A stretch of 58,331 nucleotides of DNA from Acidobacteriota bacterium (GCA_013290025.1 JABCYV010000003.1:1-58331), one strand, 5' to 3'. Positions 23,930 to 32,914 are shown, counted from the first letter of the stretch. Notes: generated by a model from the sequence alone, not told the origin. Translations and numbers: made by a program.

Positions 23930-24439
23930 CCCACGCTGCATCAGCGGGTTATTGAAAACCCTTATTTCGTCCTGCACCGCTTCGATTATCGCGGTGATGG
24001 GCGTCCAGACTACCGATGCTAGTGATCGCCGCTGTGTTCGACCGAAAACCCAGATCGTGTCCCATAAGCCCTGTCCCACCGCCACGTTGACCCGCGTCGG
24101 CGATATGGTGCTCCGTAAAAGACTTGCGCATGATAACTCAAGCGACAATGGAGGGAAAAAATTAGCTAGAATTTGGATTTCGCGCCGTCCCCCGCCATCT
24201 TGATCGCCAGATCAACACTGAGGAAATCTGCGAGCAAAGTCCAAGAGAAACAGCTCAAAGCCGCAAGCCCGACCCAATCAAGTACTTTTCCGGCAACTTC
24301 ACGGGCCTTCTCACAATCTAACCAACTGGGGAATCACCCTCTCTCTTCTGCCCGTCCCCTGAGTGCGAGAGGTACTGGTGCGGGGAGTGGCGGGTGGTCT
24401 AACCCACTTTCCTGGCGCAGCTTCGTTACACTATCTTCT
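23930..24439. other. gene-free stretch before the 24440 gene
   Basis: About 510 bp. Open frames exist on both strands, but their products look like random translation (Ser/Arg/Pro/Thr-rich, no domain). One frame continues into the 24440 gene and could be misread as an N-terminal extension of about 89 residues. No repeat or hairpin of note was seen. Confidence 0.4.
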
Positions 24440-25300
24440 ATGAGATTCATCGCTCGACTTGCATACCTCGTAATGGCGGCTGTCGCTCTCTCCCTCCTGG
24501 CCTCAGCCGACGAAGGTCCTCTTGATACTTCAGAACCCAAAGGCATTACCGCCGACGAGATTATTCATCGCTTCGCGGCCAAAGAAAAACAATTCAAGGA
24601 GGCCCGCGATCAGTACACCTACCGTCAGGATGTCCGAGTGCAGACTTTGGACGGCGATACTGTGACCGGCGAGTACCGGGAAGTCTTCGATGTTACCTTC
24701 GACGACCAGGGAAAGCGGCTGGAAAACGTCGTGTACGCGCCGCAATCGACGATCGAAAACGGTGGCATCTCCATGTCCAAGGAAGACCTGTTCGATATTC
24801 GCAATCGTCTGCCGTTCGTGCTGACCCGCGACGAAATTCCTGAGTACCAGATTCTGTATGTAGGGCAGCAGCAGGAAGATGAATTGCATTGCTACGTATT
24901 CGATGTCGCTCCCAAGGAAATTCAGAAGGATAAGCGCTATTTCCAGGGGCGAGTCTGGGTTGACGACCACGATTTTCAGATTGTCAAAACCTTCGGTAAG
25001 ACGGTCCCCGATTTCCATCTGAACAAGAAGGGAAAAGGTCAGGAAAACCTCTTTCCCAAGTTCACCACCTGGCGCGAGCAATTTGATGGCAAGTATTGGT
25101 TTCCCACATACACTAAGGCAGACGATACACTGCACTTCGCCCTCCAAGAAGTACACATTCGCGAGATCGTGAAATATGAGGATTACAAGCGTTTCGGATC
25201 CAACGTGAAGATCACTTACGAAGGCAAGGAAGTGCAGAAGGACACGACGAAAGGCCAGCCGCAGGACAAGCCCCAAACGTCCCAGCCGCCGCAAAAATAA
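24440..25300 (+). CDS. secreted hypothetical protein, outer-membrane lipoprotein-sorting-like fold
   Basis: The 286-residue protein starts at ATG 24440 with a signal peptide (MRFIARLAYLVMAAVALSLL, then ASADEG). The mature part begins GITADEIIHRFAAKEKQFKE and contains beta-rich segments such as YTYRQDVRVQTLDGDTVTGE, VFDVAPKEIQKDKRYFQGRV and WVDDHDFQIVKTFG. These recall the LolA/LolB-like or MucB-like half-barrel that binds lipids or lipoproteins, but the match is by pattern only. The C-terminus is a Gln/Pro/Lys tail. It converges with the alpha/beta hydrolase gene, with 14 bp between stops. Confidence 0.7.
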   Translation: MRFIARLAYLVMAAVALSLLASADEGPLDTSEPKGITADEIIHRFAAKEKQFKEARDQYTYRQDVRVQTLDGDTVTGEYREVFDVTFDDQGKRLENVVYAPQSTIENGGISMSKEDLFDIRNRLPFVLTRDEIPEYQILYVGQQQEDELHCYVFDVAPKEIQKDKRYFQGRVWVDDHDFQIVKTFGKTVPDFHLNKKGKGQENLFPKFTTWREQFDGKYWFPTYTKADDTLHFALQEVHIREIVKYEDYKRFGSNVKITYEGKEVQKDTTKGQPQDKPQTSQPPQK

Positions 25301-25314
25301 TCGAGGTCACTTAC

Positions 25315-26433
25315 TCACTGCTTGGAAGCTTCGAGCAACTCCTTTAAATATTGCTGCCAAACGGCGGCCCACGTATGCGTGCCGTGGCCGTGGGTTTGGT
25401 CAGAAATCGGAATCAAGACAAAGCGGCCCTTCTTTATGCGCTTAATTTCTCGTTCGGCGATCCCCAACTCCGGCGGATTGATGAAGTCGTCGCCGAAATT
25501 CACAAACATGACCGGCACCGAAATTTTTTCCAGCTGCGGAGAGGGGTCATAGTTCCTCGAAGCGCTCACGGCATACAGAAGATCGTTCACATCCAGGTTT
25601 GCCGTGACCCGCTCCGTGAAATCCTCGAGATGCTTATCAGCCGCGTCGCGCGAAGGGAGATTTTTCTGCATCTCTACCGGTCCGCCTCCGACGATCAGCA
25701 ACACATCCGCCGCAATCTGTAATGCCGCTCGAGGCTCAGTTGTGTATTCACCGTTCTTCCAATCTGGGTCTTGGCGGATCCCGTCGATGACCATCTTGCG
25801 CCAGATCCGATTGCGGCCGGCTATTTGTACCGGCAGGCAGGCCAGCGGCATCAGTGCATCCATAAAATCGGGGTAAGTCTCGCCCCAGACCCACGAATGC
25901 ATGCAGCCCATGGAAGTGCCCAACACCAGGCGCAAATGGTTGACGCCCAATCCCTTCTCCAGCAGCTCATGCTGCAACACCACCATGTCGCCGTAATCGT
26001 ATGGAGGAAACCGCGCGTGCATCCCATCACTAGGCTTGCTTGATTTTCCGTGACCGACGTTGTCCGGAATGATGACAAAGTAACGGCTGGTATCGAGAAG
26101 TTGTCCCGGCCCAAACAGCACGCCCGCAAATTGAGGCACCAGGAACTGTCGCCCCGACCCGGTCGTGCCATGAAGGATCAGTACCGCATTGGTCACCCGG
26201 CCGTTCGCGTCATGCGCAGGCTTGCCGAATGTCACATAATGGAGGCGCAACTCGGGCAGAATCTCGTCCGACTTGAAATGAAAGTCCCGGGTGACATAAT
26301 CGCCCTCCTGAGGCATCTGGCCTAATGCGGATGGCTGTGCGGGCTGCTGCGCGAGCGATTTTGTCGGAGAAAAGAACAGCAACACCAGAATCACGAAGAT
26401 CGAAGCTCGAATGCGACCGCCCACTCTCGTCAT
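25315..26433 (-). CDS. secreted alpha/beta hydrolase of the homoserine-acetyltransferase-like type
   Basis: The product is 372 residues from ATG 26433 (MTRVGGRIRASIFVILVLLF, a signal peptide). ATG 26454 and a start at 26514 are alternatives. The alpha/beta-hydrolase core shows NAVLILHGTTGSGRQF, nucleophile Ser in VLGTSMGCMHSW, Asp in FVNFGDDFINPPE and His in THGHGTHTW. The order and spacing resemble MetX homoserine O-acetyltransferases (which have GGSMGGM). Export makes a methionine-biosynthesis role unlikely, and no met genes are adjacent. It is better called an extracytoplasmic esterase or acyltransferase with unknown substrate. Confidence 0.82.
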   Translation of the reverse strand: MTRVGGRIRASIFVILVLLFFSPTKSLAQQPAQPSALGQMPQEGDYVTRDFHFKSDEILPELRLHYVTFGKPAHDANGRVTNAVLILHGTTGSGRQFLVPQFAGVLFGPGQLLDTSRYFVIIPDNVGHGKSSKPSDGMHARFPPYDYGDMVVLQHELLEKGLGVNHLRLVLGTSMGCMHSWVWGETYPDFMDALMPLACLPVQIAGRNRIWRKMVIDGIRQDPDWKNGEYTTEPRAALQIAADVLLIVGGGPVEMQKNLPSRDAADKHLEDFTERVTANLDVNDLLYAVSASRNYDPSPQLEKISVPVMFVNFGDDFINPPELGIAEREIKRIKKGRFVLIPISDQTHGHGTHTWAAVWQQYLKELLEASKQ

Positions 26434-26891
26434 CCTCGGGCGGCACTCTAGCATAAGTGATAAGGCCTGGGGAGCGACATTGGGATCCTCAATTCTGCAT
26501 GTTGACAAAAGCACCAGGTAACCTCCAAACCGCCCAAGTCAATTTCACGTGGCTGAAAACAATGTACTTGTCGGGTTCGTTTCGTAAAATATGCCGCTGA
26601 ACACGGTCACCAACAATCCGGCTAAATGCTTTGATCGGGGCCGATATATCGTTATAACGATATAATCTCAGACGGAACTGAGAGCTTGTTTGGAAAGGCT
26701 CAGGCGTTGATGAAAAACTTTGCCGCTTACTCGTCGTTATCGTTTACATTGTCCTTTCGAGCTAAGGTCCTCGTCGCTACGGTCAGGAGTCAATCCCCTT
26801 CCGTTCGCGTCTTTCTTTTTGCAAAGCACCCAAGGTCTCGATTGCTCGATAAAGATCGCGCTTCAGTACCGACTGCTAACGAGTCATCTTC
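26434..26891. other. gene-free stretch upstream of the hydrolase gene
   Basis: About 458 bp, relatively AT-rich compared with the surroundings around 26560-26680. It contains a 20-bp perfect palindrome described separately. Open frames here translate to low-complexity Ser/Leu/Arg text and are not supported. Confidence 0.4.
26645..26664. promoter_or_regulatory. perfect 20-bp palindrome, operator-like, overlapping a TATAAT
   Basis: TATATCGTTATAACGATATA is an exact inverted repeat without a spacer. A TATAAT hexamer begins inside it (26661-26666). An AT-rich dyad over a -10-like box is the usual layout of a repressor operator. No convincing -35 hexamer is at 16-18 bp and no regulated gene follows directly, so the target is unclear. 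It may be a relic of a lost gene. Confidence 0.4.
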
Positions 26892-27472
26892 TCAAAAGAA
26901 CTCACCAATGACGGCCTCCACCTCAAGGTGGCCAGCTTCTTGAGTGTTACGGTTTCGCGAGTTCTGAACCGCGCTTATTACCTTGTTCTGCACGACTGCC
27001 GGGCCACGCGAAGCGCTATTGTAACTCTCATCCTTGCCAGCAACAGCCCGAACGACTATCCGTTCACAATCCCAGCCGGAATCAAGCGGAAGATCCCAGT
27101 CACTGATGGGAAGTTTGAGTTCGCGATGGAAGACGCGGTCCACTTGACCTCGCACATCTTGACGAAGTGCAAGTTCCTTGGTCACAAGGTCTTCTAGGAT
27201 CTGGAGCTTCCAGCACACAAAATTGTGATCTCCTCAACCAGAGCGTTCTCCAGAAACCCTTCCGGTCTAAATTCGGCATTCCAGGATTCAAAGATCCTTT
27301 GATACTCCACCCGTTCTTCGTCGGTTTCCAGCGCGACTCTTTTCGCCAGGATGCCGTGCCGTAAAGCATTGTGCCTTGTATTCGATTTCCCCCCTTTGGT
27401 TCGAGGTCCTGTCGAGGATTGCGCGTTGGCTCGGTTGGCGGCCAGAACGGCTTCAGTATTTTTGTGTTTCAT
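26892..27472 (-). pseudogene. frameshifted ALRHG-family hypothetical protein
   Basis: The first frame (27472 down to about 27210) encodes MKHKNTEAVLAANRANAQSS, TGPRTKGGKSNTRHNALRHG and ENALVEEITI. This is the N-terminal pattern of a large family common in Acidobacteriota and Planctomycetes. The expected continuation (CWKLQILEDLVTKELA, then DRVFHRELKLPI) is in another frame from 27218 to 26892. The break lies near TTTTGTGTGCTGG on the minus strand, and removing one GT pair would restore the frame, so the gene is disabled or the base call is wrong. The far C-terminal part no longer looks family-like. The family's function is unknown. Confidence 0.65.
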
Positions 27473-27867
27473 GGGTCCCCCCAAGTGCCGTCAGCTGAGC
27501 CGGCAGCCAGCCATTGGCAGACAGCTCATCAACGCTGATAAGGCAACTTTTGAGATTTTCAGGAAAATTGTTCGGGCTCAGGGAACCAATTCAGAAGTTC
27601 ATACACATGATTCAAGAGGATGGGAACAAGTCTTGCACCACTACTTACAATGCTAGAAATTATTAGCCGGGATGTCAACTAGAACAGACACATAATCTCT
27701 ACTTACCGCAGAAGGAAAATAGTTGGACTCTTTTGCGCGCCGCACGAGGACACAGCAAAGGCCGGTTCGGGACAGCAACCTTGGTAACCTACGTTCTTTA
27801 GCTCCGGCAAAGGCACAATTTCTGTATTGAACACCTGCTTCCACCACATGGTACGAAGGCAGCGTAG
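27473..27867. other. gene-free stretch
   Basis: About 395 bp. Nothing clear is seen: no supported ORF, no strong dyad and no terminator. The short frames here have no recognisable features. Confidence 0.4.
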
Positions 27868-28341
27868 ATGATTAGCTTTGTATTCATTTTCATGGGAGTT
27901 GTGACTGCCCTGGCAGTATTCGCTGTCTTGCTGAAAATCTACGCAGGTGAGCCCAAAAGGGCAGAAAAAGAAGAAAAAGCAGAAATCATCAAACAGCTGG
28001 TGGCACTTTCAGAGCGTGAAAACGGCACGTCGGCAATCGCTTCTACTCCGACCAGGAGTCTCCGGCTCGCGCCTAGTTCTGCCGTAAGCAGGGACACGTT
28101 GCGAAAACGCACGCATCGGGAGAACAATTCAAAGGTGAGCGGTTCCCCGGTGAGTCCCAACTCTCCTACCCGACTCAGACCAAGCGTAGCGGGTGCGGAA
28201 ATCGAGGAGCAAATCCGCCAGCGCGCTTATGAGTTGTATCAAGAACGTGGCGGGGTGGATGGAGACCCAACGGATGACTGGCTGCAGGCAAAGGAAGATG
28301 TGTTAAGTGCCAAAGCCAAAGCAGCCAAGATCTCATCTTAA
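27868..28341 (+). CDS. membrane-anchored DUF2934 protein
   Basis: The 157-residue protein has an N-terminal membrane segment (MISFVFIFMGVVTALAVFAV), a charged linker (EPKRAEKEEKAEIIKQLVAL) and a Ser/Arg/Pro-rich disordered centre. A C-terminal DUF2934 motif (IRQRAYELYQERGGVDGDPT, then DDWLQAKEDVL) follows. DUF2934 is a short helical motif of unknown function, frequent in Acidobacteriota and some proteobacteria and often found in soluble proteins. The added membrane anchor is less common. The start at ATG 27868 lacks a strong Shine-Dalgarno. It stands alone. Confidence 0.75.
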   Translation: MISFVFIFMGVVTALAVFAVLLKIYAGEPKRAEKEEKAEIIKQLVALSERENGTSAIASTPTRSLRLAPSSAVSRDTLRKRTHRENNSKVSGSPVSPNSPTRLRPSVAGAEIEEQIRQRAYELYQERGGVDGDPTDDWLQAKEDVLSAKAKAAKISS

Positions 28342-28513
28342 CCAGTCCCATGTTCTTCTCGGGCCGCCCTGCGGCGTATTTTCGGCGCAAGATGGTGGTC
28401 AGACCGGAAGTCTAAAATCGTCTGCTAGGGGTGTCGTTTCCACGTGGGCGACAATTTCCCGATCGGCGGTGACTGCGCGAGCCGGTTGAGGACACCAACT
28501 CTACTGGGCTCTG

Positions 28514-28519
28514 TATAAT
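28514..28519 (+). promoter_or_regulatory. consensus -10 hexamer TATAAT before the LMF-like gene
   Basis: TATAAT at 28514-28519 lies 11 bp before the ATG at 28531. The best -35-like string, TTGAGG at 28486-28491, is 22 bp away, longer than optimal. If used, transcription would start only a few bases before the ATG, giving an almost leaderless message. No Shine-Dalgarno is visible, which is consistent with that. Confidence 0.35.
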
Positions 28520-28530
28520 GGCCGGCGCTC

Positions 28531-30195
28531 ATGAGCTGGGCTCCTGCCTCCGCCATCCACTCACTGTTCGACCCAAAGCACGGCGCTTCGGACCGCCTGA
28601 TTTCACGCTGGTTGTTCCTGCGGGCTCTCGGCTTCATCTATTTTTCTGCGTTTTTCTCGCTAGCCTTTCAAATCAGCGGCCTCATTGGCCCCGCAGGAAT
28701 TCTGCCGGCGAGCCAATATTTGCAGGTGGTGGCGCGTTCATTTGGACATTTTGCTCGCTTCTGGTTTGCACCAACATTGCTATGGTTTTCGAGCAGCCCG
28801 CGGATGCTCGTTGCTCTGTGTTGGGTGGGAATGCTGGCATCGCTGCTGCTTGTTTTCAACGTGTGGCCGCGGGGAATGCTGCTAATTTGTTTTTTGTGTT
28901 TTCTTTCATTCGTGAGCGCCGCGGAAGACTTTTCTGGGTACCAATCCGATGGCATGCTGCTCGAAGCCGGATTTATTGCACTCTTCTTTGCTCCGCCGGG
29001 ATTGCGGCCCCTCTGGGGCGCGGACCAACCGCCTTCTCGCGCAAGTCTGTTTCTACTGCAATGGGAGTGGTTTCGCATCTATTTCGAGTCCGGTGTCGCC
29101 AAGCTAGCGAGTGGAGACCCACAGTGGCGTCACATGACGGCCATGGACGAGTACTACCAGAACGGGCCGCTGCCCACCTGGATCGGCTGGTACGCACAGC
29201 ACCCGCCACACTGGTTCCATGTCTCGACGACGTATGCAACGCTCGCGCTCGAGCTTGGCTTGGTCTGGATGCTGTTCCTGCCACGGCGCTTGCGGATTCT
29301 GTGCTTCTTCATCGCGACTCTCTGGCAGCTCTGCGTCATCCTCACGGCCAACTACACGTTTCTGAACTATCTGGTCCTGGCGCTGGGCTTTCTGCTCCTG
29401 GATGATCACATTGCGTTGACCTTCTTACCGCGCCGCTGGAGAAGGTCCTTCGTTGATCACAGGGATCAGACCCGACGACCCGACTCCCACTCGGACTCGC
29501 GAAACGTTGTCCCCGCATCCAGCGAAACGATCCATTCCGAGGCCAGCACGGAAAATCGGGGGGACATCTTCCATTCACCTCTCGCCGTCCTCAGGATTTC
29601 TTTGACATCCGTGGGGCTTACCTGGATATTCTATGCAACCGCAGTGCAGCTGCTCTGGATGGTCTTCCCAACGATACCGCTGCCAACCGGACCGGTAGCA
29701 GCACTCGACCCGTTTCGAATCGCGAATCGATATGGTCTTTTCGCAGTCATGACCAGAGGCCGCTATGAAATCGAGTTCCAAGGCTCCCGGGACGGGCAAG
29801 TCTGGGTGGCATATCCTTTCCGTTTTAAGCCGCAGGATCCATTCAAGCCGCCAGGCATCTATGCTCCTTATCAACCCCGCTTCGATTGGAACTTGTGGTT
29901 CGCTTCGCTGGGATCATGGCGCGAGTATCCGATCGTGCCGAACACAGAAGTACGGCTTCTTACCAACGATCCGGATGTGCTCGCTCTTTTTGCGGGAAAT
30001 CCCTTTCCTGGCGAGCCGCCACGGGAGGTGCGCGCTGTCCTGTGGCAGTATTGGTTTACCACCATCGCAGAAAAACGTGCGCAGGGCCTCTGGTGGCGGC
30101 GTCAACTCATGGGGCTCTATGCACCCCTGCTTGAGCGCCAACCTGACGGGACGATCGGAGTCGTGGAGTGGCCCTCCCTCGCTCCCCGGCGGTAA
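28531..30195 (+). CDS. lipase maturation factor (LMF1)-like membrane protein
   Basis: The 554-residue polytopic protein carries the LMF family signature: SRWLFLRALGFIYFSAFFSL at the first helix, GPAGILPASQYLQ, SGYQSDGMLLEAGFIALFFA, LLQWEWFRIYFESGVAKLAS and HWFHVSTTYATLALELG. A C-terminal soluble part has FKPPGIYAPYQPRFDWNLWF. In animals LMF1 is an ER protein needed for folding of lipases. The bacterial members are uncharacterised. Here about eight to ten membrane segments precede a hydrophilic loop (Asp/Ser/Arg-rich near residues 305-350) and a final globular domain. A FAD oxidoreductase gene follows 49 bp downstream and may be co-transcribed. Confidence 0.85.
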   Translation: MSWAPASAIHSLFDPKHGASDRLISRWLFLRALGFIYFSAFFSLAFQISGLIGPAGILPASQYLQVVARSFGHFARFWFAPTLLWFSSSPRMLVALCWVGMLASLLLVFNVWPRGMLLICFLCFLSFVSAAEDFSGYQSDGMLLEAGFIALFFAPPGLRPLWGADQPPSRASLFLLQWEWFRIYFESGVAKLASGDPQWRHMTAMDEYYQNGPLPTWIGWYAQHPPHWFHVSTTYATLALELGLVWMLFLPRRLRILCFFIATLWQLCVILTANYTFLNYLVLALGFLLLDDHIALTFLPRRWRRSFVDHRDQTRRPDSHSDSRNVVPASSETIHSEASTENRGDIFHSPLAVLRISLTSVGLTWIFYATAVQLLWMVFPTIPLPTGPVAALDPFRIANRYGLFAVMTRGRYEIEFQGSRDGQVWVAYPFRFKPQDPFKPPGIYAPYQPRFDWNLWFASLGSWREYPIVPNTEVRLLTNDPDVLALFAGNPFPGEPPREVRAVLWQYWFTTIAEKRAQGLWWRRQLMGLYAPLLERQPDGTIGVVEWPSLAPRR

Positions 30196-30244
30196 CTCAT
30201 GGCAATATTCGTGAATTATCCGATCACACGCTGGGTATCTCGAG

Positions 30245-31657
30245 ATGAATGGTAGAGCGTGTGTGATCGGTGCAGGTCCGAACGGTCTAGCGGCCGCGAT
30301 CGTTCTCGCCCAAGCCGGGTTGCAAGTGGAGGTTTTGGAGGCGGAACCCAATCCTGGCGGCGCTGCGCGGACTCTTGAGTTGACACTTCCTGGTTTTCAC
30401 CATGACTTCGGCTCAGCCGTTCACCCATTGGCTGTGGGATCGCCCTTCTTTTCATCCTTGCCGTTGCGGGACTACGGACTTAAGTGGATTCACTCCCCCG
30501 CCGCGCTCGCACACCCGCTCGACGACGGCACGGCGGTGACGCTAGAACGCGACCTCGGTGATGCCGAATCCTCGCTCGGTGTCGATGGCAAGGCCTGGGT
30601 ACGTCTTATGAAACCGTTTGTTGAACAGTGGGCTGACCTGTCTCCGGAAGTGCTCCGTCCCATTCATTCGCCATCCCGGCATCCTTGGTTGCTCACGCGT
30701 TTCGCGCTAAACGCATTCCCTTCGGCAAAGGCACTTGCTCGTCGTCTATTTAGAGATGAGCGTACGAAGGCGCTATTCGCCGGTTTGGCAGCACATTCTT
30801 TTCTGAGTTTGGATGAACCTTTTAGCGCGGGAGTTGGAGTATTGCTCGGGGTGGCCGCTCATGCAGTAGGATGGCCAATCCCGTGGGGAGGCTCGCAGTC
30901 CATAATCAACGCTCTCTGCAGCCATCTTTCTAGATTCGGTTGCAGTGTGAAGGCGTCGACACGCGTTGAGAACTTGGCAGCGCTCCAGAATTATGATGTC
31001 ACTCTCTGCGACGTTGGCCCCCACCAGATGCTGCGGTTGGGGGGACATCTACTGTCGGAGAGATATAAGCGTCAGCTCGCGAAGTATCGCTATGGTCCTG
31101 GCGTTTTCAAAGTCGACTATGCGCTGCAGACACCGATTCCTTGGACAGCACCTGAGTGCCGGCGCGCTGCGACCGTCCATTTGGGCGGAAACATGGGAGA
31201 GATCGCCGTTTCCGAAGAAGCCATGCAACATGGGCGGCACGCCGAACGGCCCTTCGTTCTGCTGGCTCAGCCGAGTCTATTCGATAAGACCCGCGCGCCC
31301 GAAGGCCGGCATACCGCCTGGGCTTACTGCCACGTCCCGAACGGCTCCGCGTTCGACATGCTCAGCAGACTTGAGGGCCAGATTGAGCGCTTCGCACCTG
31401 GATTCCAGGACTGCATCTTGGCACGTCGAGTCTTTTCTCCCGCAGCTCTCGAAAAGATGGATGCTAATCTCGTCGGAGGAGACATCGGAGGCGGGGCGAT
31501 GGATCTTCGGCAGTTCCTGTTTCGCCCTACGTGGCGTCAGTATGCGACATCGGCCAGTGACCTATACATCTGCTCGTCATCGACCCCCCCGGGTGGGGGA
31601 GTTCACGGAATGTGCGGCTACCACGCAGCGAGTGTCGCTTTGTCTCGATTGCGCTAA
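30245..31657 (+). CDS. FAD-dependent phytoene-desaturase-like oxidoreductase (COG1233)
   Basis: The 470-residue protein has an N-terminal dinucleotide-binding motif CVIGAGPNGLAAAIVLAQAG and, after it, the desaturase-type GGAARTLELTLPGFHHDFGS. Near the C-terminus STPPGGGVHGMCGYHAA is the family FAD-contact motif. It belongs to the broad CrtI/retinol-saturase group that oxidises or isomerises isoprenoid or lipid substrates. There are no carotenoid genes around it, so the substrate is unknown. It follows the LMF-like membrane protein, which hints at a lipid-related pair but is not proof. ATG 30245 is the first good start. Confidence 0.87.
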   Translation: MNGRACVIGAGPNGLAAAIVLAQAGLQVEVLEAEPNPGGAARTLELTLPGFHHDFGSAVHPLAVGSPFFSSLPLRDYGLKWIHSPAALAHPLDDGTAVTLERDLGDAESSLGVDGKAWVRLMKPFVEQWADLSPEVLRPIHSPSRHPWLLTRFALNAFPSAKALARRLFRDERTKALFAGLAAHSFLSLDEPFSAGVGVLLGVAAHAVGWPIPWGGSQSIINALCSHLSRFGCSVKASTRVENLAALQNYDVTLCDVGPHQMLRLGGHLLSERYKRQLAKYRYGPGVFKVDYALQTPIPWTAPECRRAATVHLGGNMGEIAVSEEAMQHGRHAERPFVLLAQPSLFDKTRAPEGRHTAWAYCHVPNGSAFDMLSRLEGQIERFAPGFQDCILARRVFSPAALEKMDANLVGGDIGGGAMDLRQFLFRPTWRQYATSASDLYICSSSTPPGGGVHGMCGYHAASVALSRLR

Positions 31658-31723
31658 AGGCACTCCAGAGTAGCCAAAATCTGAGACACAGTTTGACCGT
31701 TGGGCGCCAGCGCTAGATCCTCA

Positions 31724-31972
31724 CTACCGCATCGACGCAGGACGAGGCTTTGACTGAGAAAGAAACGCCGTAAGTTCATTGGAGGTTTTCCGTTTGGATA
31801 GGCTCCCAAGCTCCAAGGCAATTTCGACGCGCCTCATCTGTCTCGCCATGAAAGCCGATACATCCAGTTCGTCGCGTCGAGGATTGTGGTGGAAATCGTA
31901 ATCCCAAAGCGCAATCGCCTCGAGTTCAAACTCCAGGCTTTTGAGGTGGCTGGCGATGCTGTCCATCGGCAT
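31724..31972 (-). CDS. small hypothetical protein
   Basis: The product is 82 residues from ATG 31972; a GTG at 31981 and an ATG at 31966 are alternatives. It is mostly helical with a Met/Arg-rich middle (VSAFMARQMRRVEIALELGS) and a basic end. Composition is protein-like, but I do not recognise it. A copy of the GTTCC-N6-GGAAC motif lies 168 bp upstream of its start, as for the PilZ genes in this island. This slightly raises the chance that it is real. Confidence 0.4.
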   Translation of the reverse strand: MPMDSIASHLKSLEFELEAIALWDYDFHHNPRRDELDVSAFMARQMRRVEIALELGSLSKRKTSNELTAFLSQSKPRPASMR

Positions 31973-31981
31973 AGCGTACAC

Positions 31982-32338
31982 AAACTTTCTAGCTGACTCG
32001 ACAATCTGACGATTCGAATAGCCGAGCTACGATCCCAGGCCCCACGTCTCCCACTTCTTTCACGCAGGGCCCCGGGCCATGTTCGACCTGAAATCAAGGT
32101 TGACACGAAAACCCGATTCGCAACGAAGTGACGATCTCGTTGTTCCGATTCTGGAACAAACTCTTTCCGGCAAGTCTTGCTCTCGCCGTCGGCAGCATAG
32201 ACAGGACGTAGGAGACCGGCCGCCTAACCATCAACATCATCCGGACAAACAAGGAGTTTCTGATGAGGGCATTTCTACGGAAGTGCATGGATCGGTCCTG
32301 TTTTGAGACAAATCATTTGGGGGCCAGGCATAACATAG
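31982..32338. other. intergenic region between small ORF and PilZ gene
   Basis: About 357 bp. It contains one perfect copy of the 20-bp inverted-repeat motif (32140-32159). Short open frames on both strands have no protein-like composition. Confidence 0.4.
32140..32159. promoter_or_regulatory. TTGTTCC-N6-GGAACAA inverted repeat, copy 1
   Basis: TTGTTCCGATTCTGGAACAA has perfect 7-bp arms and a 6-bp spacer. It is 168 bp upstream of the small minus-strand gene at 31724-31972. It shares the arms and the spacer start GA with four other sites at 32748, 32895, 44979 and 47054. Confidence 0.55.
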
Positions 32339-32692
32339 CTACTGGAGCAGGGCGAGAGTTCTACAAGTCTTACCTATAAGCTCGCGCTGGTCCGGCATCA
32401 AGTCCACGAATTCAAATCCGTACCGGTAGTCCGTGTGACTGCGCACAACTCCTTCAACCCTCACAGGCTTGCTCGTTACTAGCACTGAGAATTCCAGATT
32501 GACAGCCGTGCCCACATCCCATCCGGTCGTGAATACGCCTGCGATGCCCGTCTCGCTGATATTGAGAGAACGGCCTCGCATTACTCCGCGTTGTTCTGCT
32601 CCGAAGACGGTCGCCCTTAGTTCGGTTTCGAGTTCATACCTCGGACATCGTCGCTTATTTAGAGGCGACTCGTGTTCCTCTGGACGGTTCAT
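32339..32692 (-). CDS. PilZ-domain protein, predicted c-di-GMP receptor
   Basis: The 117-residue single PilZ domain has both ligand-binding elements: RRCPR (RxxxR, residues about 14-18) and NISETG (NxSxxG). The beta-barrel follows (GTAVNLEFSV, VRVEGVVRSHTDYRYGFEFV). PilZ proteins bind cyclic di-GMP and change partner activity, often in motility or polysaccharide secretion. The start is ATG 32692. A copy of the GTTCC-type inverted repeat lies 56 bp upstream (32748-32767). It is the leftmost clear member of the c-di-GMP gene island that runs to about 49.2 kb. Confidence 0.88.
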   Translation of the reverse strand: MNRPEEHESPLNKRRCPRYELETELRATVFGAEQRGVMRGRSLNISETGIAGVFTTGWDVGTAVNLEFSVLVTSKPVRVEGVVRSHTDYRYGFEFVDLMPDQRELIGKTCRTLALLQ

Positions 32693-32747
32693 CAGACGGA
32701 GAATTGTTTACCTGAACTACTGAGACACGGACACAACTTTCGTCGAA

Positions 32748-32767
32748 CCGTTCTGAAATCAGAACAA
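32748..32767. promoter_or_regulatory. GTTCT-N6-AGAAC inverted repeat, copy 2
   Basis: CCGTTCTGAAATCAGAACAA. Its perfect core GTTCTGA-AA-TCAGAAC is at 32750-32765. It aligns with the other copies including the spacer start GAAA. It lies 56 bp upstream of the PilZ gene that starts at 32692 on the minus strand. Confidence 0.55.
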
Positions 32768-32894
32768 GCTGGTCGTTAGTCTGAGAGATTTTCAGCGCGC
32801 GATGTTAGGGAGGTTCTTATTGCCCCTGGGATTGCTACTGAAAACGTAGTGTTCCGTTACACCAGCAGGCCTAAGCATCACCCGATGCTGGCTA

Positions 32895-32914
32895 GTGTTA
32901 CGAAATCCGAACAG
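32895..32914. promoter_or_regulatory. degenerate copy 5 of the inverted-repeat motif
   Basis: GTGTTACGAAATCCGAACAG keeps GTT, the spacer GAAATC (identical to copy 2) and GAACA, but the left arm has two changes. It lies 88 bp upstream of the plus-strand HD-GYP gene at 33002. It is weaker than the other copies and could be chance. Confidence 0.35.

Noticed and set aside
25315-26433. Homoserine O-acetyltransferase (metX) call
   Set aside because: The signal peptide, the GTSMGCM nucleophile context and the lack of met genes argue for another substrate.
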